Positions 1 to 6,145 of a stretch of 7,488 bases of DNA are shown one piece after another. The translations under genes and the position numbers were made by a program. Source of the DNA: a bacterium. Its GTDB lineage: Bacteria; Cyanobacteriota; Vampirovibrionia; Gastranaerophilales; Gastranaerophilaceae. Each line of letters starts with the position of its first letter. The first letter of the stretch is position 1. The stretch is from contig JAFSWA010000063.1 in assembly GCA_017444705.1 (NCBI GenBank), positions 1 to 7,488 on the forward strand, read 5' to 3'. The notes under the pieces were generated by a model, which worked only from the letters and a program-made list of their open reading frames with translations, did not search any database and had not been told where the DNA came from.

Positions 1-1012
1 AGGTATTGTCAACCCCTTGTTCATCATAAGTTCGAACCTCTTTAATTTTTGCACCGTCAGAACCGAAAGTTGTAATTTCCTGTTCTGATATAACTAATAT
101 CAAACCGTGAATGTTTTCTCCCAATGGAACACCTCGAAAACTTTGCTTAATAGCTTTTGTCAGATTTCCTTCATCATCATAACGCAGTAAATATTTATCG
201 CCGTTATAAGTAATTTCGGATACGGTTCCGTCCTGATTATATGTTACCTCGCCTCTGTTCTTGTATGTTGTCCACATATTTCTTTCCCCGACAGCAGGAA
301 TATGATTAAATGTCATCATGTCAACATTTTCTAATTCTACACCAAAAATTTTCTGTAGAATTTGAGCATCGTCTCCATATTTTTCACTCACAACAGAACG
401 GTATTGATTTGTCTGATTACCGTTTTCATCATAAGTATATCTGTAATATGCAGTGTTTTTTACTGTTCCTTCAGCATTATAGTTTTTAATTTCCTGACCT
501 CTGACATTACCGTTTTCATCAATATCCTGTTTAAAACTCTTAACCAAATTACCCTGTGAATCATATCTTAACGAATATCTGTCAGCGTTAGTACCATTCG
601 TATCCGCTGATTTATCAAAATCTTTCGGATAAATATCAGTAATATTACCGTTTGAATCTTTTTTAAATTCATATTTTGTAACATCAATTTCAGGCATCAA
701 GTCTTTCCAATTTATAGCATTTCCATACATGGAAAAAGTCAAAGCTTCAAGCTCATCTTTAGTATTGGGCAAATTATTTTCCGTTTCGGATGAAGTTTCT
801 GTTGAAACCTGCGTTGTCGGAGTGTACAAATTAATTTCTTCTTCACTATTTATTTGATTTTCGCTATTAGAGTTTACATTTCCAAAGAGTTTTTCTCTTA
901 TATTTGGGTCTCTTTTCTCAAGCCCTTTTAAATAAGCCTCTTTCTCTGCTGCCGTCATCTTTGCCATTTTTATTTGAGTTTCCGTTTCTAAATTGTAAAA
1001 TTTGTATTCCAT
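1..1012 (-). CDS. YD-like repeat protein, C-terminus cut off by the window edge
   Basis: Open from an ATG at 1012 to the window edge with no stop: 337 codons are visible. AGGAGA at 1024-1019, six bases before the ATG, supports this start. There is no signal peptide or membrane segment. Residues 1-45 are charged and probably helical; 46-83 form a Ser/Thr/Glu/Asn-rich linker; from about 117 onward come short aromatic-Asp-x-x-Gly-Asn units, among them RYDSQGNLVK (149-158), DENGNVRG (165-172), TYDENGNQTN (193-202), TYNQDGTVSE (257-266), RYDDEGNLTK (278-287) and TYDEQG (328-333). These resemble YD/RHS-type beta-strand repeats but are spaced irregularly. YD-repeat proteins are often surface or secreted proteins or toxin carriers. 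Whether a toxin or anchor domain follows cannot be seen, so no function is assigned. It has its own promoter and is not part of the upstream sugar operon. Confidence 0.85.
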   Translation of the reverse strand, partial: MEYKFYNLETETQIKMAKMTAAEKEAYLKGLEKRDPNIREKLFGNVNSNSENQINSEEEINLYTPTTQVSTETSSETENNLPNTKDELEALTFSMYGNAINWKDLMPEIDVTKYEFKKDSNGNITDIYPKDFDKSADTNGTNADRYSLRYDSQGNLVKSFKQDIDENGNVRGQEIKNYNAEGTVKNTAYYRYTYDENGNQTNQYRSVVSEKYGDDAQILQKIFGVELENVDMMTFNHIPAVGERNMWTTYKNRGEVTYNQDGTVSEITYNGDKYLLRYDDEGNLTKAIKQSFRGVPLGENIHGLILVISEQEITTFGSDGAKIKEVRTYDEQGVDNT

Positions 1013-1093
1013 ATATTATCTCCTTTTTGTATTAACAAAATAATATATCGACATAATTTCGGAAAACTTTAACAAGAATTTACACTCCGCCCC

Positions 1094-1113
1094 CCTATCC
1101 TATCCTATCCTAT
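1094..1113. repeat. Four tandem copies of CCTAT (ATAGG on the minus strand)
   Basis: Four perfect 5-base units run into a six-C run at 1090-1095. On the transcribed (minus) sense this reads as four GG pairs separated by ATA, ending in six G. It sits at or just after the predicted transcription start of the YD-like repeat gene. A 5-base unit of this purity can change copy number by slippage; that would alter the leader rather than the spacing between -35 and -10. Confidence 0.9.
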
Positions 1114-1118
1114 TAAAG

Positions 1119-1148
1119 ATTATCATTGAGTTTGAGGCACTTTGTCAA
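1119..1148 (-). promoter_or_regulatory. Sigma-70-type promoter for the YD-like repeat gene
   Basis: On the minus strand a perfect -35 box TTGACA (1148-1143) is followed after 18 bases by GATAAT (1124-1119), five of six matches to the -10 consensus. Transcription should start near 1112, giving a leader of about 100 bases before the ATG at 1012. No other ORF lies between. A weaker alternative -10 (TATATT, around 1040) lies nearer the gene, but I see no good -35 for it. Confidence 0.6.
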
Positions 1149-1162
1149 GTTTAAAAATTTGC

Positions 1163-1186
1163 CTTTACATTTCTTTACAATTGTAA
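1163..1186. promoter_or_regulatory. Possible regulator-binding site upstream of the -35 box
   Basis: CTTTACA occurs at 1163-1169 and again at 1173-1179, exactly 10 bases (about one helical turn) apart, and the second copy runs into the perfect 12-base palindrome TTACAATTGTAA (1175-1186). The cluster begins 14 bases upstream of the predicted -35 box, where an activator could bind. In AT-rich DNA such motifs also arise by chance, so the call is weak. Confidence 0.25.
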
Positions 1187-1202
1187 CATTTTGAGTATTT
1201 TT

Positions 1203-1296
1203 GGATTTCTTCGGTCGTTTCACTCCTACCGCAAGCGGTACCCTCCCCCGTAAGGCTCGGCTGCCGCCTTGCCCACGGTTGATTTGTCGTAATGAC
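1203..1296 (-). repeat. Dispersed GTCATTGCGA-type repeat, inverted orientation
   Basis: The left end GGATTTCTTCGGTCGTTTCA and the right end CGTAATGAC are the two termini, in reverse, of the widespread intergenic repeat that usually reads GTCATTGCGA...GAAGCAATCC. The centre is GC-rich and contains the palindrome TACCGC-AA-GCGGTA (1227-1240). Its GC content contrasts sharply with the surrounding DNA. It abuts the next repeat within a few bases. No protein-coding content is supported. Confidence 0.5.
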
Positions 1297-1303
1297 ATGT
1301 ACA

Positions 1304-1340
1304 ATTGCGAGAGGTTGCCAATCGGCAACCTTGTGGCAAT
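1304..1340 (+). repeat. Palindromic repeat, GTCATTGCGA family, copy A
   Basis: An outer stem ATTGC (1304-1308) / GCAAT (1336-1340) encloses an inner perfect stem AGGTTGCC (1312-1319) / GGCAACCT (1324-1331) with loop AATC. The 3' flank CCAAAGATTATT nearly matches the flank of the copy at 1478, showing that both belong to one family. Confidence 0.75.
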
Positions 1341-1356
1341 CCAAAGATTATTTTCC

Positions 1357-1372
1357 GTGCGTATAAACGCAC
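1357..1372. repeat. Small hairpin GTGCGT-ATAA-ACGCAC
   Basis: A perfect 6-bp stem with a 4-base loop lies 16 bases after repeat copy A. A comparable but longer hairpin follows copy B at 1530, so a hairpin in this position may belong to the repeat unit. No T-run follows, so it is not an obvious terminator. Confidence 0.6.
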
Positions 1373-1390
1373 ACTTGCTTATTTATGTAT

Positions 1391-1462
1391 CGTCATGCTG
1401 AATTTATTTCAGCATCTCAATTATTTATTAAAAAGAGATTCCGAAACAAGTTCGGAATGACG
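1391..1462. repeat. Two-hairpin cruciform repeat, GTCATGCTGAA family
   Basis: The ends CGTC (1391-1394) and GACG (1459-1462) pair, and CTC (1416-1418) pairs with GAG (1435-1437). Between them sit two different hairpins: ATGCTGAA (1395-1402) with TTCAGCAT (1408-1415), and ATTCCGAA (1438-1445) with TTCGGAAT (1451-1458). The element could thus form a branched structure on either strand. The motif type is a recognised intergenic palindromic repeat of AT-rich bacteria; its function is unknown. Confidence 0.75.
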
Positions 1463-1477
1463 TATTAATTTTTTCAT

Positions 1478-1521
1478 GTCATTGCGAAAGGTCGGCGAAA
1501 ATAGCCGACCCGTGACAATCC
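1478..1521 (+). repeat. Palindromic repeat, GTCATTGCGA family, copy B
   Basis: It begins GTCATTGCGAAAGG and ends GTGACAATCC. The inner stem is GGTCGGC (1490-1496) / GCCGACC (1504-1510), with a 7-base loop. Compared with copy A the ends are conserved while the stem sequence differs on both arms in a pairing-preserving way. The downstream flank CAAAAATTATT also matches that of copy A. Confidence 0.75.
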
Positions 1522-1529
1522 AAAAATTA

Positions 1530-1556
1530 TTGCGGTAAATCAATGATTTACCGCAA
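1530..1556. repeat. 12-bp perfect hairpin following repeat copy B
   Basis: TTGCGGTAAATC (1530-1541) and GATTTACCGCAA (1545-1556) pair fully around a 3-base loop. The position matches that of the smaller hairpin after copy A. There is no T-run after it on either strand, so it is not called a terminator. Confidence 0.65.
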
Positions 1557-1664
1557 CCTACATCTTTTATAAATACCATTTATATTAAAATGGCAATAAC
1601 AAGTAGTAAATCCGGTTGTAATAGCAATGGATAATCATATGATGCACAAAAATTTAATTTTTAG
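1557..1664. other. AT-rich spacer with no supported feature
   Basis: This is the rest of the 691-base gene-free gap (1013-1703). I see no ORF with a ribosome-binding site, no tRNA-like structure and no clear promoter. The only structure is a weak 6-bp inverted repeat, CCATTT/AAATGG, at 1576-1593. Confidence 0.5.
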
Positions 1665-1700
1665 AATAACGGGCGGGTTTTGTAAAACCCGCCCGTTATT
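1665..1700 (-). terminator. Rho-independent terminator of the sugar operon
   Basis: A perfect 17-bp stem, AATAACGGGCGGGTTTT (1665-1681) with its complement at 1684-1700, starts 3 bases after the aminotransferase stop codon. The core is strongly GC-rich in an AT-rich context. The T-run on the minus strand is broken (TTATTCT), but the position directly after the last gene makes termination the natural reading. The symmetric sequence may act in both directions. Confidence 0.85.
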
Positions 1701-1703
1701 TTA

Positions 1704-2789
1704 TTAATATGAATTAATTACGTCAACAACTTTTTTGACTTCTTCTTCTGTCATAACAGGCGAAATCGGAATTGACAAAATCGTCTTATGGATTTCTTCT
1801 GTTATCGGAAGCGACAGATTTTCCAATTCTTTATAAGCACCCTGTTTATGAGGCGGAGTCGGGTAGTGAATGTTTGTTTGGATACCGTTATCCTCTAAAT
1901 ACTTTTGTAATTCATCCCGATTTTTTGTCCGTATTGCAAAAACGTGCCAAACGTGAGCCTTTTCATCATACGTTTTTGGCAATATAATTTTTGAATTTTT
2001 GATATTTTCTCTGTAATACTTTGAAATTTCTCTTCTTCTTTCGTTATCTTCATCCAGATATTTCAATTTTACATCCAAAACCGCAGCTTGAATTTCATCT
2101 AATCTTGAATTTGTGCCTTTATAAATATGGTGATATTTTCTGTCGGAGCCGTAGTTTGCAATTGCCCTTATTTTTGCTGCATGTTCATCATCATTTGTTG
2201 TAATGCAGCCCCCATCACCCATACAGCCTAAATTTTTTCCCGGGTAAAAAGAAAATCCGGAGGCGTCACCAAGTGAACCTGTTTTTTTCTTTTCATATTC
2301 CGCCCCGTGTGCCTGTGCGGAATCCTCTACAATTTTTAGGTTATATTTTTTTGCCAATTCCCATATTTTATCCATCTGCACAGCCTGACCGTACAAATGC
2401 ACAACCATTATGGCTTTTGTTTTTTCGGTTATTTTTTCTTCAATTAAAGCAGGGTTAATATTATATGTATTAATATCAGGCTCAACCAAAACGGGCGTGC
2501 AGCCATTCTCGGAAATTGCCAAAATTGATGCGATATAAGTGTTTGCCGGAACAATTATTTCATCTCCCGCACCAAAACCATAAGCTTTTATAATCAAATT
2601 CAGGGCATCAAGCCCGTTTGCACAACCGATACAATGCTTCACTCCGCAATAATCGGCAAAGTGTTTTTCAAATGTTTCATCTTCATCGCCATGTATATAC
2701 CAGCCTTTATCAAGAATTATTTTTATTCTTGAATCGATTTCTTTTCTGAATCTGTTATTAATTTTTTCCAAATCTAAAAATTTAATCAT
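1704..2789 (-). CDS. DegT/DnrJ/EryC1/StrS sugar aminotransferase, probably 3-keto-6-deoxyhexose (FdtB/QdtB-like)
   Basis: This 361-residue protein is full length for the family. These PLP-dependent enzymes transfer an amino group, usually from glutamate, to a nucleotide-bound keto-sugar in the cytoplasm. The opening MIKFLDL, the GLDAL segment (59-63), VPANTYIAS (80-88), VEDSAQAHGA (154-163, with the Asp that binds the PLP ring nitrogen), SFYPGKNLG (180-188, catalytic Lys185) and NSRLDEIQAA (227-236) are all present. HLYGQ and the overall pattern resemble FdtB/QdtB, which make dTDP-3-amino-3,6-dideoxyhexoses (Fucp3N, Quip3N). That substrate is inferred; an ArnB/WecE-like 4-keto or a PglE-like substrate is possible. 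The start overlaps the upstream licD gene by 8 bases and is fixed by AAGGAG at 2799-2794. It is the last gene of the operon; the matching dehydratase and isomerase are not in this window. Confidence 0.92.
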   Translation of the reverse strand: MIKFLDLEKINNRFRKEIDSRIKIILDKGWYIHGDEDETFEKHFADYCGVKHCIGCANGLDALNLIIKAYGFGAGDEIIVPANTYIASILAISENGCTPVLVEPDINTYNINPALIEEKITEKTKAIMVVHLYGQAVQMDKIWELAKKYNLKIVEDSAQAHGAEYEKKKTGSLGDASGFSFYPGKNLGCMGDGGCITTNDDEHAAKIRAIANYGSDRKYHHIYKGTNSRLDEIQAAVLDVKLKYLDEDNERRREISKYYRENIKNSKIILPKTYDEKAHVWHVFAIRTKNRDELQKYLEDNGIQTNIHYPTPPHKQGAYKELENLSLPITEEIHKTILSIPISPVMTEEEVKKVVDVINSY

Positions 2790-3774
2790 ATCTCTCCTTT
2801 ATGTGTCTTTTAATTCCTACATTTTTAGGGAATTTAGTATAATCTCCGTATTTTGTTGATAAAAAATTTTCAGGATTATTCGGGCAAGAAAAAATATAGT
2901 TCTCAAATCGGATTTTTTTTAGAGGGAAAATATCTTCTCTTGTCAAAAAATGGCTTATTGTAAAATAATATAACCCGAAATTTCCTATTCCCGGTGCAAT
3001 TTTATTTGAAGTTTCGTCAATAATTTTTTTATCCGAAAGAATCGGTTTATAAAATTCAAGGATTTTTTTACAATTTTTAATTTTTCTTATATTGTGAAGA
3101 ATATATTTTGACAGATTATTCAATTCATCAATTGAAAAATTTTCGGCATAGCAATCCAACGGGAATAAATCTACACATAAATTATCTCTGACTGAATTTC
3201 CTATAAAAATTTTTAACGCAGACGGGCGTTCAATAACAACGATTTTCCCTCGGTTCTCTCTTATAACCATATCAATATCTTTTGCTACATTGTAGTCGCA
3301 ATCAAGCTCATACCAAATATATTTATTTTTAAGGTATTCTTTTGCTTTTTCATATTCATCACGCATTAAATCTATATCAATATCATCATCCCACGGAATA
3401 AAGCCCTTGTGTCTGACTGCACCAATGAGAGTCCCGCCGGTAAGAAAAGGGCTAAGCCCCTGCGATTCCAAATCATCTATGATGAATTTTGTGAATTTTG
3501 CCAAATTTATTTGATATTGTCTGAATTTTCCCGTTGCTTTCGGAATTTCAGTCGGAGAATGTTCATTTATTATTTTTTGAAACATCTGTGTTAACTCAAT
3601 ATATCTGCTCTTAGGCACCTCATCTTTATAAGAAAAACATTTTTTTAAATTTAGCCCTAAGTTTAATTGTGTATCTAAGTATTGAAGTTGCTTGAACATT
3701 TTGTCGTAATCTTTTTTCCTCACTTTTGAATTTTTCATCCCAAGCAAAAATTTTATTATGCCAATACAGGACAT
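2782..3774 (-). CDS. LicD-family phosphotransferase (second paralogue)
   Basis: This 330-residue protein has the LicD nucleotidyltransferase-fold signature: GGTLIGAVRHKGFIPWDDD (113-131), continuing into IDIDLMR, with the acidic cluster at 129-135 expected to bind metal. VDLFPLD (201-207) and a C-terminal FENYIFSCPNNPENFL stretch (290-305) are further family marks. LicD enzymes transfer a phosphorylated head group from a CDP carrier to a glycan: phosphocholine in pneumococcal teichoic acid and Haemophilus LPS, ribitol phosphate in the related human FKTN/FKRP. With a CDP-ribitol synthase gene directly upstream, ribitol phosphate is the favoured donor; this is inference. About half of its residues match the LicD at 5129-6133 by eye, including LGMKNSK near the N-terminus. 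No signal peptide or membrane helix is seen. It starts 3 bases after the upstream stop; its ribosome-binding site (GGGGG) lies in the final codons of that gene. Confidence 0.9.
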   Translation of the reverse strand: MSCIGIIKFLLGMKNSKVRKKDYDKMFKQLQYLDTQLNLGLNLKKCFSYKDEVPKSRYIELTQMFQKIINEHSPTEIPKATGKFRQYQINLAKFTKFIIDDLESQGLSPFLTGGTLIGAVRHKGFIPWDDDIDIDLMRDEYEKAKEYLKNKYIWYELDCDYNVAKDIDMVIRENRGKIVVIERPSALKIFIGNSVRDNLCVDLFPLDCYAENFSIDELNNLSKYILHNIRKIKNCKKILEFYKPILSDKKIIDETSNKIAPGIGNFGLYYFTISHFLTREDIFPLKKIRFENYIFSCPNNPENFLSTKYGDYTKFPKNVGIKRHIKERYD

Positions 3775-3777
3775 TAC

Positions 3778-5124
3778 TTATTCCCCCTTTTTTACATCAA
3801 CTACCTGCCCCGTTAAATTTGAAAGTATTGTTTTTATTGAGGCCTCTGCGACCTTATCTGCTTCTAATAAACTCTCTTCGGGTTCATTCCCCAATGCTCT
3901 ATATCGCATTGGTGTTGCTGTTCTTTCAGGATTAATAACATTAATCCTTATTCCGTCTGAAATTAATTCTTCTGAAAGTGCTTGTACCAAATTCACAATT
4001 GCTGCCTTAGTTGAAGAATAGGTTGAATATAGGGCTCGTCCCCTTGTATAAGAACTTGATGCAAACATCAATATACTGCCTTTGGTTTCTTGCAAGTACG
4101 GAATACTCGCTTTTGAAGTGTTTATTGATCCGATATAGTTTATATTTATGTCATTTTTTATATCATCAATATCTCTGTCAAGCAGTTTCCCGATTTTTAA
4201 TACTCCTGCGGAATTAATTACACTATCAATTTTACCTTCTTTATCATAAATCTCTTTTAAAAATCTTTTGACATCAGAATATTTTGTAACGTCAACTCCC
4301 GTTCTTGACGAAGAAGGATAAACTTTTGCTCCGTATTTTTTTGCCATATTAACAATGCTTTCCCCAATACCGCTTGTTCCGCCGAAAACTGCAATTATTT
4401 TATCTTTTACTTCCGATAAATCTTTTTCTTTAGGGAAAAGAGTACTCCTAACCTGAAAGAGTCTGTCTGCCATAAAAATATCAGAAGTGTACGTTATTTT
4501 TATGTTTTCCGTATTCCCTTCAACAACATAAACGTCATCAAGACAGTATTTTAAAATCAAACCGCAGTCATCGGTAAAATTATTATCATTTTTTGCAAGT
4601 TCATGAGCTTTTTTTATCAAAGAAAGCTTAAAACATTGGGGTGTTTGACCTCTCAATAAATATTTTCTTTCGGGAATACTTTCAATAATATTGTCTTTGA
4701 CTTTAATAATAGTATCGGCAGTAGGTATTGCAACGTCAACAGCATTGTATTTTTCAAGAGCAGTAACACAATCTTTTATAATTCTTTGAGTTACAAAAAG
4801 TCTTGCACAATCATGAATAATGACATTTGCCTCTTTATCTTCAATAGAACTAACCCTGATACAAGAGCTGTCTTTTCTTGTTTCACCGCCGTTTAAAAGT
4901 TTTACAACCTTACTAAACTTATTCTTTAAAAGCAATTCTTCCGCAAAATATCTGTATTCGGGAGTAATAACAATTATTATTTCGTCAATATCTTTTGATT
5001 TTTGAAAAATATCTATCGTATGCTCAAAAACCGTTTTCCCCGCTATTTTAACAAATTGTTTCGGAATATCCGAACTGTATCTCTTACCTTTTCCTGAAGC
5101 TAATATTATTGCATAATTTTTCAT
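3778..5124 (-). CDS. Bifunctional CDP-ribitol synthase: IspD-like cytidylyltransferase fused to SDR reductase (Bcs1/Acs1-like)
   Basis: The product has 448 residues in two domains. Residues 1-225 are an IspD/TarI-type cytidylyltransferase: LASGKGKRYSSDIPKQF (8-24), GGETRKDS (79-86), IHDCAR (103-108), RGQTPQCF (158-165), TDDCGL (184-189) and GNTENIKIT (203-211). Residues 240-448 are a short-chain dehydrogenase: FGGTSGIGE (247-255) for NAD(P), NSAG (304-307), serines at 356-358, and the catalytic pair Y369/K373 in YSSTK. Bcs1/Acs1 of Haemophilus influenzae has this arrangement and length class; it reduces ribulose 5-phosphate and joins the ribitol 5-phosphate to CMP. Both active sites look intact. 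It is not the isoprenoid IspD, which is about 230 residues and lacks the reductase. TarI plus TarJ do the same job as separate proteins, but TarJ is an MDR-type dehydrogenase. It starts 4 bases after the upstream licD stop, with AAAGGG as a modest ribosome-binding site. The exact alditol is inferred. Confidence 0.87.
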   Translation of the reverse strand: MKNYAIILASGKGKRYSSDIPKQFVKIAGKTVFEHTIDIFQKSKDIDEIIIVITPEYRYFAEELLLKNKFSKVVKLLNGGETRKDSSCIRVSSIEDKEANVIIHDCARLFVTQRIIKDCVTALEKYNAVDVAIPTADTIIKVKDNIIESIPERKYLLRGQTPQCFKLSLIKKAHELAKNDNNFTDDCGLILKYCLDDVYVVEGNTENIKITYTSDIFMADRLFQVRSTLFPKEKDLSEVKDKIIAVFGGTSGIGESIVNMAKKYGAKVYPSSSRTGVDVTKYSDVKRFLKEIYDKEGKIDSVINSAGVLKIGKLLDRDIDDIKNDININYIGSINTSKASIPYLQETKGSILMFASSSYTRGRALYSTYSSTKAAIVNLVQALSEELISDGIRINVINPERTATPMRYRALGNEPEESLLEADKVAEASIKTILSNLTGQVVDVKKGE

Positions 5125-5128
5125 ATAT

Positions 5129-6133
5129 CTACCCTTTTATCTCCACAACATGTCTTTGAAGTCCTACGTCTTTCGGAAATTTCATGTAATCTTTATAAAC
5201 CATTTTTAAATATTTTTCGGGATTGTTCGGGCAAGGTAATTCATAATTTTCAAATTGCATTGTTTTTAAAGGGAATATATCTTCTTTTTTTAAAAAATAA
5301 TTTATGTTATAAAATAACAACGGATAACTTCCGATACCAGCAGTAATTTTATCGGAATTTTTTGATATTATATCCGGATTTTTTAAAATTTCTTCGTAAT
5401 AATTTATAACCTTTTTGCAATTATCAATTTCTATTATTTTATCTTTCATATTATCTGATAATTTTTTTAAATCATTTAATGAAAATTTATCATTATAATA
5501 ATCTTGAGGGAAAATGTCTATCCAAATGCTTTTATTTAATGATTCTCCCTTATATACTTTGAGCGATGAAAAATATCTTACAATAACTTTTTTATTCGGA
5601 TTTTTTCGCATTATTTCATCAATTTCTTTATTTGAATGTATTGTATAATCAGGCTCCATCCATACATAATTTTCCTTAAAATATTCTTTTGCTTTTTCAA
5701 AATCTTCTCTTATTAAGTCAATGTCAATATCATCATCCCACGGGATATAACCTTTATGCCTCACTGCACCAAGCAGTGTACCCCAAGATATCCAAGGTTT
5801 TAATCCGTTTGCTTGCAGTTCATCTATAATTTCTTTTGAAAAATCCAAAAATTTTAATTGGTCCTCTCTTAATTTTCCTTTTGCGGTAGGTACTTCCGCA
5901 GGAGAATGTTCCGTTATAATTTTATTAAAAAGGTCTTGCATTTCAATTAAACTGTTTCTCGGAACTTTGTTCTTATATGAAATACATTTTGTTAACTTTA
6001 ACCCTAAATCTAACTTATCATTCAGAAAAGCTACTTGCCTAAAAACCTTATCATAATCTTCTTTTAGTGCTTTTGAATTTTTCATACCCAGAAAAAATTT
6101 AACATTATCTTTGATTTTGCTAAAATTTTCCAT
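5129..6133 (-). CDS. LicD-family phosphotransferase (first paralogue)
   Basis: At 334 residues it is collinear with the other LicD protein of the window. The family core is GTLLGAVRHKGYIPWDDD (118-135) followed by IDIDLIR; IDIFPQD (205-211) and FENYELPCPNNPEKYL (294-309) complete the pattern. It differs from its paralogue just before the GT motif: Trp117 here, Gly113 there. That position may border the acceptor or donor pocket. The product is cytoplasmic or membrane-peripheral, with no signal peptide. The expected activity is transfer of an alditol- or choline-phosphate from a CDP donor onto a glycan; the neighbouring CDP-ribitol synthase favours ribitol phosphate, while no choline uptake or activation gene (licA, licB, licC) is visible here. 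AAGGGAAG lies shortly before the ATG, overlapping the stop of the upstream transferase gene, and the intergenic gap is 12 bases. Confidence 0.9.
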   Translation of the reverse strand: MENFSKIKDNVKFFLGMKNSKALKEDYDKVFRQVAFLNDKLDLGLKLTKCISYKNKVPRNSLIEMQDLFNKIITEHSPAEVPTAKGKLREDQLKFLDFSKEIIDELQANGLKPWISWGTLLGAVRHKGYIPWDDDIDIDLIREDFEKAKEYFKENYVWMEPDYTIHSNKEIDEIMRKNPNKKVIVRYFSSLKVYKGESLNKSIWIDIFPQDYYNDKFSLNDLKKLSDNMKDKIIEIDNCKKVINYYEEILKNPDIISKNSDKITAGIGSYPLLFYNINYFLKKEDIFPLKTMQFENYELPCPNNPEKYLKMVYKDYMKFPKDVGLQRHVVEIKG

Positions 6134-6145
6134 TTCAATCTTCCC

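Noticed and set aside
1..1012. Polymorphic RHS toxin
   Set aside because: The repeats are irregular and few, and the C-terminal region that would show an RHS core end and toxin is outside the window.
1113..1328. Minus-strand ORF of 71 codons
   Set aside because: It spans the palindromic repeats, the promoter and the tandem repeat, has no ribosome-binding site and its protein is low in recognisable features; it is repeat-derived.
1201..1401. Plus-strand ORF of 66 codons
   Set aside because: It lies wholly in the repeat cluster, begins within one repeat and has no ribosome-binding site.
1203..1556. CRISPR array
   Set aside because: The repeats differ in length, orientation and sequence and have no regular spacers; they are dispersed palindromes.
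1576..1593. Hairpin CCATTT/AAATGG as a second terminator
   Set aside because: The stem is only six AT-rich base pairs with no following T-run and is expected by chance in this composition.
3758..4021. Plus-strand ORF of 87 codons opposite the CDP-ribitol synthase gene
   Set aside because: It is antisense to the well-supported reductase domain, lacks a ribosome-binding site and shows no family motif; the same applies to the other plus-strand ORFs across the operon.
3778..5124. Isoprenoid IspD (MEP cytidylyltransferase)
   Set aside because: The fused reductase domain, the length and the LicD/TagF neighbours indicate a CDP-alditol synthase for surface glycan.
2782..6133. Standard phosphocholine decoration locus (licABCD)
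   Set aside because: No choline kinase, transporter or choline-phosphate cytidylyltransferase is present in the window; a CDP-ribitol synthase is. The rejection is provisional because the locus continues past the right edge.
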